This document shows positions 27,001 through 36,664 of a stretch of 64,000 nucleotides of DNA, in pieces (the stretch's first letter is position 1; each line of letters starts with the position of its first letter). The notes below the pieces were generated by a model. The model was not told the origin of the DNA. It ran no database searches and saw nothing but the letters and a program-made list of their open reading frames with translations. The DNA comes from Mortierella sp. BCC40632. Taxonomy: Eukaryota > Mortierellomycota > Mortierellomycetes > Mortierellales > Mortierellaceae. The position numbers and the translations under genes were made by a program. Location of the stretch: contig WAEK01000016.1 of NCBI GenBank assembly GCA_011634665.1, forward strand, positions 496,001-560,000, read 5' to 3'.

Positions 27001-28284
27001 TCTTATCCCCTTTCGATCCTCGTTCCTCCCCTTCCCCTCTTGTTTTGTTCCCCTTGTTTGTTTTCCTGATTAGCTCCACTCTCGAGCCTTTCCCCGAGCT
27101 GTGCCGCTCTAGGAAGTAGCTGTATGTGCTGTGGTCAGGACCGTGAAAGCGGCTCGTAGTCCGTCCGGGCTACATGCCTAAGCTCAGTCTCGTGTGTCGA
27201 ATGGCCGACGAAACTGTTGCTAGTCAGGGATACTCTGAGGCACGCGAACCGAGGGGGTTTGTTCGCCTCAGAGGACCTCTTTCTTTTCACTTTTGTTCTT
27301 CCCTTTGGTTCTTCGCGCCCTCTCACTCTCTTGGTCAATCCTCTTACCATCCGACTCGGAGCAGAGAATGCATGCTACCCGTTCCGCACCCGGTGTAGCT
27401 GTAAACCCCATACGCTCAGTATCCAGATGACACTATCTGCACTGTTCCTGTGAGCCCAGTGGACCATTGGCCGCTGGGGGTCGATGCAACGAGAGTGCTC
27501 GGTTGGAAGGGGCCCCGGTGGGGTGATGCGAGGAAGGTAGTTGAACTGGTTACTTGAAATATAGTAGCCATTCAACGATCGCCATTAATGAAGCTTAGTG
27601 AAACGCTCATTTGACTGAGGGGTCGCAGGGTTTTCAGAAGCTTCGACGGCTCATATTAGGGTTCTATATCGGTAGTGAGCACTTCTAGAGGATATAAAGA
27701 AGCAAGTGTGAAACCGAGAAGAACGGGGAGCCTGCTCGTGGCGCACCTTGCATAGCCTGTGTCCACATCCACCGCTCCTTTCTTTCTTTCTGACTGGAGA
27801 AGAAAAGAGGTCCAGGTGAACTGATGACAAACCAAATCAAATAGTGCGGAGCGCCTGAAAGAGGGTGTGTGGAAAAGAGTGAATGAGAGTATACTACAGC
27901 ACAAGTATGAGTCCTGAGCATCGGATATATTTCTTGGTCAAAGGAGTGAATCAAAAAGCTTGAGACATAAGTGTTAGCCATAAGCAAGGAAAGAGTTGCA
28001 GAAATCGACATGACTACGGTCATGAGCATGGACAAAGACAGTGACCTAGATGAGGACAAGGACATGAGCATGGACATGAGCACCAACATGGATATTCACC
28101 ATCGATACGGGGAATCGTTAAGAATCATCGATATTGACCATAGGAATCGTCAAGATCTCCCATCTTTAATAACAAACACTAACGATGGACGCCAAACAAA
28201 GAGGCTGCCCGCTAACAGTAGCAACCTGAACCAAGGACATAGTCACTACTGAGAGACCTCTAATCTCGTAATTCTCCCACTAAA
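24023..28284. other. Interior of the inverted-repeat block, without a recognised gene
   Basis: The interior is a patchwork of strand-asymmetric tracts. A purine-rich section spans about 24480-24660, pyrimidine-rich sections span about 25260-25500 and 26680-27090, and more ordinary sequence runs to the right arm. A TATA-like TATAAAGG lies at 26313-26320 on the plus strand. The longest open frames (25273-25896 plus, 26631-27119 plus) are Ser/Leu/Pro-rich, overlap other open frames in the same tract, and match no family I know. A short acidic frame near the right end is listed separately. Confidence 0.5.
28010..28252 (+). CDS. Possible small Met/Asp-rich reading frame of unknown function
   Basis: I do not recognise this frame. 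From the ATG at 28010 it encodes about 80 residues. The first third repeats Met-Ser-Met-Asp-type steps (MSMDKDSDLDEDKDMSMDM), and the remainder is polar with GESLRIIDIDHRNRQD. It lies just inside the right inverted arm. It could be the tail exon of a decayed element gene or chance. Codon-like composition without homopolymer runs is the only support. Confidence 0.2.
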   Translation: MTTVMSMDKDSDLDEDKDMSMDMSTNMDIHHRYGESLRIIDIDHRNRQDLPSLITNTNDGRQTKRLPANSSNLNQGHSHY

Positions 28285-29337
28285 ATAGCAATAGAAGTGA
28301 GATGTTCATCGAGAATGGATACAAAAGTGGACACAGGACTAGATTCAGCACTGGATACATGATAGGATTCAGGACAGGATACAAGATAAGATACAGGATC
28401 TTTCAGGTAGGTTGCAAAGGCATCCTACCAGCACTAAGAGGGTGAACTCCATCCCCTTTCCTTGCTGAGGAGGTGTGTTCTCGTGGAGAAAGAGTAGGAG
28501 AGGGGGACGGGAGAAGGCATAGGATTAGGCGGGAGCATACCCTCCAAGGGAGGGAGGGAGGCAAAGTGAGGGTATGCTCTACGCAGGTAACCAGAGAGAA
28601 CATGTGCCCCCAAGGGTAGGTAGGTGGGAATGAGGGGTACATGCTCTCCAATGGTAGGAGGGGTTACCAAGAGAGCAACTCCCCACGGGTAGGTGGGAGG
28701 GTAAGAGGGGTGTGTGCTCTCTTCATGAGGGTAGGAGGATGAGGTTACCAAGAGGGGACATACTCCCCACAGGTAGGTGGGAGGGTAAGAAGGGGTATGG
28801 TCCCCAAATGTTGGTAACTGGACAGACGGATGGGAAGATGGAGAGGCAGATGGACAGGGCCAGGAGAGAGAGCACATCTCCCATGGGTTGGTGGGAGTGG
28901 AGGGGAAGAGGGGAGGGGTCACCTGGGACTCTGTGCTGTCTAATGCTCCCTCTTATCTCTTGACCATTCTTGTAGATCTGGCCTCAAGATGTGGTCCTCA
29001 AGTTAATTCAGGTCGGCAACGCGAGTACCAACGGACAGGCAAGGCCATCAGCACAGAAGAACAACAGGACCAGGATCATACAAATACCAAACAACAACAA
29101 TAAAATATTTTTTGACATCTTGACACCTCCACAATCCAAAGGGTCACCCCATGGCCACTCTTTTCTTCTACTCCATCTCCTTTCACTCTTTCATATCTCT
29201 CACACATGTCCTCTCAGCTACCATGTCCATTTATCCAACTCTCCCATCACTCCATCTCGCCACCAGCGTTGAGACACACAATATATATATTTTTTCGACA
29301 ACATGCTGATCAAATCCATCAACCATATGGAGACCTC
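28285..29337 (-). repeat. Right arm of the long inverted repeat
   Basis: This is the reverse complement of the left arm. Reading outward (plus strand) it carries the G-rich version of the tandem units, then an AATAAA at about 29099-29104 that is mirrored in the left arm. It ends about 50 nt before the stop codon of the convergent O-fucosyltransferase-like gene. That gene's 3' untranslated region must therefore lie inside the arm. Confidence 0.9.
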
Positions 29338-29387
29338 TCTACTCTATACTATTAGAACCGTTTGTTAGGGGAGGGATATGAAGAGAC

Positions 29388-31455
29388 TTAATGCTTAATC
29401 AAGTCTGCCAAATTGTAGGTGCCACTTCCCACCAGCTGACTCGCGCTTGCTGGCAAGCCTCGGCCTTTGCGAATGTTCAAGACACCACCCGAGAATGAAC
29501 TGTAGGGAGATCCGAAGAACATCTCAGAGTGAGCCAGTATCCATTGGTCCAACAGTCTAAAAAAAAAAAAAAAATAGGCAGGACAAAATTAAGCGAGGTC
29601 AGTCTACAGTGGAAAGGGAAGGAAGTATGTCGCCAAGTCCAATATAAAACTTTTTTTTTTCTTACCCAACATAGTCGCCATAAGGAAACAATCGGAGGTA
29701 CTTCGAGATAAAGGCATCATCCATTAGATCTTCGATACAGATGCCTCCAGCTTTCCTCAGAGTGTTGATGAAATCAGGTTTGGTCTCATCTGTCGAGAAG
29801 TAAAACCGTCGATCGATACAGATCTTGATTTTATCCCATGGGACGACCCTGCTCTTGGTCGAATTATCTGCAAACCAGCTGGGTGGGTTTTGGCCAGAAT
29901 TGTCTTCCATCAAACTCTTAAAATCAACATTACAGCTTGGGTCCATGGATTCTCCTTTTTCCTGCACTTGAAGTTCCCAGAGTTTATAAATGATCCGATT
30001 CAAAATTGTTTGACTCGAAACATCTTCAGACCAGCCGTAGGAGAAAAAGTCTCCTCGACGGAAATGAAATCCAGCATAACGTGGTGGCCCATCCCGCAGG
30101 GAGTTTTTCCCGTTCTTGCCCGCTTTGTTCCCGAGGGTTTTGGCTACTGCAACGTCCTGGGCAAGCAACTCTTGAAGTTTTGCGTAGACGTGGTCCCGGG
30201 CCTCCTTGATCGTCTGAGAGACAGGCAGCTCATTCAAGATAATGTTTTCGTATCTTTCCTTAGCAGCATCGGTTGTAAAACTGAAGGGTGAACGACCACA
30301 GTTATGTACTCCTGACTGGAAATGCATAATTGTCGAATCGGATGCATACATTTGTTTGAAACCTACAGGCAAAATTCCATTTTGCCCGGTTGAGTTGTCG
30401 TCCAGTCGATTATTCTCCCAGCGCAACGGTATTTGTTCCCTGTACACATTCTGGATAGACATTTCGATGGTTTCCTGAACCTTCCACAGATCAACTCGTT
30501 TGTGCTCGTGTTGTGTAAGCATACTCTCTCGTTGTGGAAGCTTGCCATCTTTCATGAAAGGAGTGGCATCGTCCACAATAACAATTCCTGCTGGCGCTCC
30601 ATAGAGATCTGGAAGAATAGTTCGGCTATCCACTGAGATGGACGGGTCCATATCGTGGTACACCTGGAGCAATCTAAAGGATCTTGGTAACCGGAGATCT
30701 CCACCATGAGCTGCAATCCATTGTTCGGGATCTTCCACGACAATGCCATGTTTGACCAACATGACTCGGTTAAACTCGTCCGAGGTCAAGACATTCAGGG
30801 TCTTGCGCATACCCTCCAAATCCCAGAATGTTCTGAAATCCAACTCCCACCGAGCAAAGAAAGGGTCGGTGACCTCAGCCAGGTTAACCAGTCGACCCGC
30901 AAGTTTGCAGAGCTCGTATTGAGTACAGGATCGAGCATAGATGTGAGAAGGAATGATTACAGTCCGCTCAAGCAGAACTCCGTACATGTTGGCCATTTCC
31001 AGGATATATCTTGTTAATTCAAGACGAAGATGAAACAAAATGGATCAATTGTCAATACAAGAGTCGAGAAAGATATCCAAGAAGACTCCAGAGTTGTGTC
31101 CAGCATAAAGAAAGAGAAAGTGAGAGAGTCCTTACCGGACATTGTTCAATCCTAGCCAGATATGGACATCCCAGGCCAGGAACTTTTCAAACATAGGGTA
31201 TGGCCTATCCTCCTTTTCCATGCGAGCAATAAACTCTTGTGTTTCCGTATACCAAGCTGGCAAGGGTCGCTTTGGATCCCAAGCTGGGGTGTCAAAAAAG
31301 AAGTCCGAGTCTCCCATGTCCTGAAGGAATTGTCCATCATGATGATTTTGTCCAAGGTGAGGTGGAGGTCTGTTATCTTTATCGTAAGCAGCTAATTATT
31401 ATTTTTAGAAGAGAGAGGGAGAGAGGGAGAGAGGGAGAGAGGGAGAGAGAGAGAG

Positions 31456-31506
<51 letters not shown>

Positions 31507-31789
31507 ATCAAGGTCAGAAGAGAGGACACCAGACAGTGGTGAGAGATCCTTTCTCTTTCTCGCTCTATTCCCCTTTTATACCTTTCTGGCGTTGTTTGGC
31601 AAGTTCGCTATCGTCATGATGTTGGGCGAGATTTTTGGGGTGGCCCTCGGGGTGCTTAAGATCAAAATCGGTGCCCAAGCGCCCCGGGGAATACCAGGCA
31701 AGAACCAACAGTGAGATGACAGAGAGGGTGGTCAGAAGTTTGAATCGTCCCATCCTAAGTGCTGGCCATCCGACGGATACTGAGGCCAT
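29388..31789 (-). CDS. O-fucosyltransferase-like type II membrane glycosyltransferase
   Basis: Four exons (31789-31582, 31391-31136, 31009-29666, 29556-29388) give 658 residues. The chosen ATG leaves a short cytosolic tail and a single signal-anchor (KLLTTLSVISLLVLAWYS, ~residues 17-34), then a stem, as in Golgi or ER glycosyltransferases. The GDP-fucose O-fucosyltransferase signature is visible: the donor-binding HFRRGDFFSYGW with its conserved arginine, RRFYFSTDETKPDFINTL, and the C-terminal DQWILAHSEMFFGSPYSSFS. Donor and acceptor are inferred from family. It could instead use another NDP-sugar, as some plant relatives do. Intron 1 (31392-31581) is mostly a GA/CT microsatellite. It is head-to-head with the Kre2-like gene. 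Confidence 0.85.
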
Positions 31790-32418
31790 CTTTGAATCTT
31801 GTTGGGGGTCAAGAGAGAGAGAGAGGGTGTGTGTGTGTCTCCTCCGTGATGATGTGGATGGGCGCTGCAGATGAGAAAAGGGAAAGGCTGTAGGATGATG
31901 AGAATGAGAGCAAAAAGAAAAAGAAATAGAAGGAACAGGACCAGCACCACTGCTACTGGACTGCTGCTCAGGGGTCGGAGAACAGTCAATACGTACAGGG
32001 GAGAGGACGGGAGGAGAGAAGAGAGGAGAGAAGAGAGGAGAGGGCTGGCTGGCTGGCTGGCTGGCTGGCTCGCTGACTGACTGGGCCAGGCTGGGCTGGG
32101 CTGAGGGGCGGGAAAGAAAGACGATCCCCTCCCTTCTCGAAACTAGGGGGAGAGCGAATTTCAAATGCAGCATGAGGAGCATCATCATAATCCCTCCCCT
32201 TCCCCCCCTCTCCTCCCCTTTCGTAATGGATTTCCATTCTCATCTTCATCCTCGCTCACCCGTGTCCACCGGGCTTCATTCTTGACGAAAGGAAGCATCC
32301 CATCGACTCTACTCGCCACCTCTTCGCTTCTGTTGCCATTGCAGACTTTTCCAATCTCCGCCTCTACTCCTCGTGCCCTGTGTTACATAACGTTTAAGAA
32401 ATTTTTACTCGTTGCGGG
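31790..32418. promoter_or_regulatory. Bidirectional upstream region of two glycosyltransferase genes
   Basis: A 629-nt spacer separates the divergent ATGs. It contains AGAGG/GAGAAG repeats (about 32005-32040) and a perfect GGCT tetranucleotide run (about 32044-32070). No TATA box is obvious. Sharing of control elements is inferred from the divergent arrangement of two Golgi-type enzymes. Confidence 0.45.
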
Positions 32419-34109
32419 ATGAATTACAGGCCAGCAAGCAAATATGCAAAGGCTGTACGAGTCATAGTCCCCATCGCTGCCCTTGTCGGACTAGGCTATC
32501 TCTTTCTCATCACCTTTGTGCCTGACCACCCTTGGTCAGAGAGTACCCTGGCCAGCCAGGAGTCCGCCCATGCCAACTTGGCCAAGCTACAACTTCACTC
32601 CAACAAGGATGAACAAAAAGTTGGTCAAAAACAGCACCGTAGGAATGTTCGACAGTCGTACCTGGACGCAGGAGTAGAAGGAGATGTCACTAGGGATACC
32701 CGCCTTGGTCACCTTGAGAACGGTATTGACACTCTTGAGGCGGAGATCAAGTCTGATTCGGCCCATTCAGGATTTGGAGTTTACGACAGCAATCAGAACA
32801 CACTGCGGACAGCACCAATCTCTGGTAGGGCCAACGGTGTCTTGGTCATGTTGGTCGATGAACAAGTTCCAAACCAACTCCAGATGGCACGAGAAACAAT
32901 TCGGCATATGGAGGACCGCTTTAACCGAGGACGAAACTACCCTTGGATCCTCTTTTCACCCTCGCCCCTCTCGGACCGCTCAAGGACGCTAATCCAGTTT
33001 CTCTCCAAAGCACCTATCCACTATTCAACCATTTCTAAAGAACACTGGAGGCTTCCTAAAATAATTGATCCATCCAAAGTGATCACAAATGACTATGATC
33101 TTTTAAAGTTCAGTGGTCTAAATCGAACCGACCTCACCACTCGACATCGATGGAGATTCACGAGCGGAATCCTGGCCAACCTTAACCTAATGGACGGATA
33201 CGAGTTCTTTTGGAGGATTGAACCCGGCGTTGAAATTTTCTGTGATATGAAGGATGACCCTATGATGGAGATGAAAAAGTCGGGACAAAAATTCGGTAAG
33301 TCAGGCGTTTGACCTGTTGCGTCTCCAGACAATACTCGCCTATCACACCTCTTTGATCCATGAGGCTAACAGCAAGGAGGAGGGCCATTTGTCTCTGTCA
33401 ATCACCCATATCCCAAAGCATTCTCTACATCATGGGCTCAAATCGAGACTGGACTCCCAAGCGCATGGTCGACCATTCAGGCATTCAAGAATGCACATCC
33501 GGATATAGTGCCAACGACAAATGACGAAGCATTTTTGACTCGCGAGTCTGGAGATACATTGTAAGACTCTCATGTCATTCGTCTTTACCTACTAAAGATC
33601 TGCACCTCGGATTCTCACCTTTTTTTTTTGTTTTGTTTTTTGTTTTCTGTTTTTGTTTTTGATTATATTGCGGGCACAGCTCCAGCTGTGCCTATGGAAC
33701 CCAGAACTCGATTGCCCGTATCGACTTTTTTCGATCTCCAGCATACAGGACCCTTTTTGACTTTGTGGATCAACTAGGTCTCTTTTATTACGAAAAATGG
33801 ACCGACGATGTGATGGTCACGATGGGTCTCTCGCTTCTTGGAGAGCGTTCCGAGGTTCTGTTCCTGAAACAACTTGGGTGGAGCCTAGATCTTGTCTATG
33901 GTAACAAGTTGATGAACATGACCTATTGTCCTGGGGGTATTGGGTACCACGAACACTGCCATTGTGATCCCTATGTGTTTTTGAACCCAACCTATGCCAG
34001 CTGCACATCTTTTTGGTTAAAAGTGAGCAAGAGTCCAAAGAGGAAAGAACGTTTAGGGTGTATCGGGACCAAATGTCACCTTTACTTTCCGAGGGTACCC
34101 TCCATTTAA
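32419..34109 (+). CDS. Kre2/Mnt1 family alpha-1,2-mannosyltransferase (GT15)
   Basis: GT15 enzymes transfer mannose from GDP-mannose to O- and N-glycans in the fungal Golgi. Three exons (32419-33295, 33419-33560, 33680-34109) give 482 residues, close to the family's ~440. The N terminus is a type II anchor (VRVIVPIAALVGLGYLFLITF). Family motifs in order are NGVLVMLVDEQ, NYPWILFSPSPLSD, YEFFWRIEPGVEIFCDM, IETGLPSAWSTIQAF, IARIDFFRSPAYRTLFDFVD, GLFYYEKWTDDVMVTMGLSL and a Cys-rich end (GYHEHCHCDPY). Exon 2 starts after CCCAAAG at 33418, chosen because only this join keeps frame and restores the family spacing. The last residues after SCTSFWLK are not conserved, and a final intron with a two-codon last exon cannot be excluded. 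Confidence 0.9.
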
Positions 34110-34419
34110 AACCCTCATATGTGTCATTGTCATTCAGTATGCAGAAGGATATCTCCTCCACTTGTACACGTTGTTGTGAGATTAGGCTTTTTTTTCCTTC
34201 ATTGTTTATTCCTTTATGCTTGAGTATCCAATAGGCCTAGCTTCGTGCGAAGGGTTATATACAAAAGAATAATAGTAAAAAAATATTGTGATATTACAGG
34301 GACGGATTTTCGCACACAAAAGGTCTTTGACACTTTCAAAAAAAAGGAAAGTGGGTCGAGAAGAAAAGCTGGGGAAGGGGATTGGTTGTAACGTAGAGGG
34401 GTGGTATAAGGAGCTGCAT
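34110..34419. other. Intergenic stretch between convergent mannosyltransferase and permease genes
   Basis: About 310 nt with no gene, containing the 3' untranslated regions of both convergent genes. No clear canonical AATAAA was noted on the plus strand. Confidence 0.4.
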
Positions 34420-36065
34420 CTAGTGCTTGACACTGAGCATGCTCTCATGGATGGATTGTGCCTCGACTTGCATGTCCTCAATCTCCTTGTTGGTGGGGGT
34501 AGGTCCATGGCGGTCAATGATCGGCTCTGAAGCCATGGGTGCAACATCAGGAAGGAGTGCGTTCAAGAGACAAGAAATGATTGCGCCAAGAGCAAAACCC
34601 GTGTCAAGCACAATGTTGGCAGAGCTGACCAATGACTTGAGGAAGGCACTGTCGCCGTTGTAGTGGATCATTTTGGTCAGGACTCCGTGGACCAATGAAG
34701 TGCCCAAGCCCAAAGTCAAGGCTGTGGCAACAATAAAGCGTTCTCGGCGAGTCCACTTGAGGAAAGACAGAATACGAATGCCTGAGACAACCACACTAGC
34801 AAACAAGAACGTGGTCATGCCACCAAGAACGGCATCGGGAAGCATCAAGAAGAGAGCACCAAACTTGGAGAAAACGCCCATAAGGACCAGGAAGAAGCAG
34901 CACATGTAACCGGCCATGGTGTTGGCGCAACGAGTGAGCGAGATGATTCCATTGTTCTGGGCGTAGCAGCTCATGGGCGAGTTGAAAAAGAGTGGAGCCA
35001 GGGTGCCGGCAATACCATCAGCCAAGATACCACCCTGAAGACGTGACTCGAAGGCACGACCCTCAACAGGCTGATGCGAAACCTCGCAGGAGGCAGTAAT
35101 GTCACCGATCGACTCGACCATGGCCAAGGTATATGTAATTAGTAGCGGAATGATTGCTGGTGGATAAATGCCGTATTTGTAGGTCTTGACCCAGAGGAAG
35201 GTGACAGTAGGAGAGGCATCGACCGATGAAGAGTCCGTGTAACCAAGGGTAATAGCGACGATCATTCCAACAAGCAATCCGAGCACCACCTGAGCATTCT
35301 TCATGAAGGGCGATCCAATGAATTCGACGACAATGATTGTGAAGAATACCAAGAAACCGAGTCCAATCCATTGAGCATCTCCCCAGGGGGCGGCACGAGG
35401 AGCGTTGTTGTTAGGGCAGTTGACAAAAGGTCCCGATGTAGGCATGGCTTTGCAGGGTCCGTTTCCTCCACCCCACTGGGACATGCCGGAGCTGACCAAG
35501 TGAACACCAATCAGAAGGACAGTAACACCAGTGACAATTGGGGGGAATACTCGCTTGAGGACCTTGGGTGGCAAGAAAGAGAGGCAAATGGGCAAGAAGC
35601 TGCACATCATGCAGGTACCCAAAAATGCACCCCAGGCCTGAGGACAAGGGTCATAGGTTGTGAAACCAGAAGCGTCTGTCGAACTAGTGCAGAATCCCGA
35701 GGCATACATATTGGCGACAGAGCTCTGGAGGACTGGCAAAAAGATAAAGCTGGTGCCGACGACAGAAAGTAGACCGGTGCCCAAGAAGTAGTTGGACTTG
35801 AAGAGCCTGAAGCGAGTAATCTGGACCAGAGACAAGAGTCCCGATGTGATCAACGAGGTGGAGACCATTTGTGTTCGCATGGCTGGAGGAAAGTTGAGAC
35901 CATTGACACCGCTACCAGACATGATAATCGCGGGGGTAACAACTCCTGCAATCATGGCAAGAGCATGTTGGAAACCTGTGGGTGATAGCAGATAGTCCAG
36001 ACAAGAATTGTCAATCGGCTGTGTTCACATGCAAAGGAGCAGCGACACAGGAGGACAAAGAGCAT

Positions 36066-36096
<31 letters not shown>

Positions 36097-36435
36097 GACC
36101 GAGGAAACGGCCAAACAGCACATACCCATGATGATGGCGAGGACGAGTGGCAGTCTATCTTTGAGGCCAAAGAAAGGTGGGATCTTGGGCACCGAAAACC
36201 CAGGAAGTGTGGGCATGCAAAGGAAGCCATAGTCATAGTCGCCAAGCCAGCCGGATCGAGTGCCTAAGACCTCGCGCATTGTCTGCATCGTCGGGAATTT
36301 GCCAACTGTATGGGAGAGATCCATGTCCTCTTCCCGGGTGCGGTGAGCATGTGGGTCGAGGATGTAGACGGGTGATGGTACTGGCTCAGGAGCCTGAACG
36401 ATCTCTTGGCCAGACGGTGGCTGCTGTTGTGTCAT
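34420..36435 (-). CDS. NCS2-family purine (xanthine/uric acid) permease
   Basis: Two exons (36435-36126, 35975-34420) give 621 residues, a little longer than Aspergillus UapA. NCS2 carriers import xanthine, uric acid or related bases with protons through the plasma membrane. The GFQHALAMIAGVVTPA start of the first membrane span is classical for the family. The signature loop reads NSPMSCYAQNNGIISLTRCAN (Q-N-N-G followed by T-R), and the substrate-binding half-helix region TLAMVESIGDITASCEVS carries the conserved glutamate. I count about 12-14 hydrophobic segments. The polar N terminus holds Pro/Gln, and the C terminus (IEDMQVEAQSIHESM) is hydrophilic. Xanthine/urate as substrate is inferred from similarity to UapA-type rather than bacterial uracil carriers. 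Confidence 0.93.
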
Positions 36436-36656
36436 GATCGACCTTCGTTAAGGAAGAAGTGTGTCTATTGTCAAAGAGAGGAGAGGTGAACGTAGTCACA
36501 CAAGTGTAGTGAGGAGGGGGAAGGGAGAGCGAGGGCACAAGAGTAGCGGCCAGGGGGAGGATGGGAAGAAGAGAAGGATGAGATGCCGGCAGTAAGAGCT
36601 GAAAGGCGCTGGCGAAGAGAAGGATGGAGAGAAATGAGCTAGTGCGTGGCGGCCAG

Positions 36657-36664
36657 TATTTATA
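36657..36664 (-). promoter_or_regulatory. TATA box upstream of the purine permease
   Basis: On the minus strand this reads TATAAATA, 222 nt upstream of the permease ATG, in otherwise mixed sequence. It is the clearest TATA element on this side of the gene. Promoter use is inferred. Confidence 0.5.

Larger units (their letters stand above)
22969..29337. mobile_element. 6.4-kb block with ~1.05-kb inverted arms; candidate non-autonomous or decayed DNA transposon or foldback element
   Basis: The arms (22969-24022 and 28285-29337) are reverse complements, close to 95% alike by eye in the inner two thirds and about 75-80% alike at the outer ends. They enclose 4.26 kb with no recognisable transposase, integrase, reverse transcriptase or other enzyme motif on either strand. 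The block sits between the 3' ends of two convergent genes, a tolerated insertion site. I could not find a target-site duplication. Alternatives are an inverted segmental duplication or an inversion-derived palindrome. The call of mobile element is inference from architecture alone. Confidence 0.45.

Noticed and set aside
26626..27119. Three overlapping open frames in all three plus-strand frames
   Set aside because: Simultaneous openness in three frames reflects a pyrimidine-rich segment with few stops rather than coding.
22969..29337. Interpretation of the paired arms as LTRs of a retrotransposon
   Set aside because: The arms are inverted, not direct, and no gag, protease, reverse transcriptase or integrase motif lies between them.
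34018..34240. Extra terminal intron of the Kre2-like gene ending at CAATAG (34232)
   Set aside because: It would leave a last exon of only two codons. The simpler reading to the stop at 34109 keeps a length divisible by three, though the family gives no support for the last residues.
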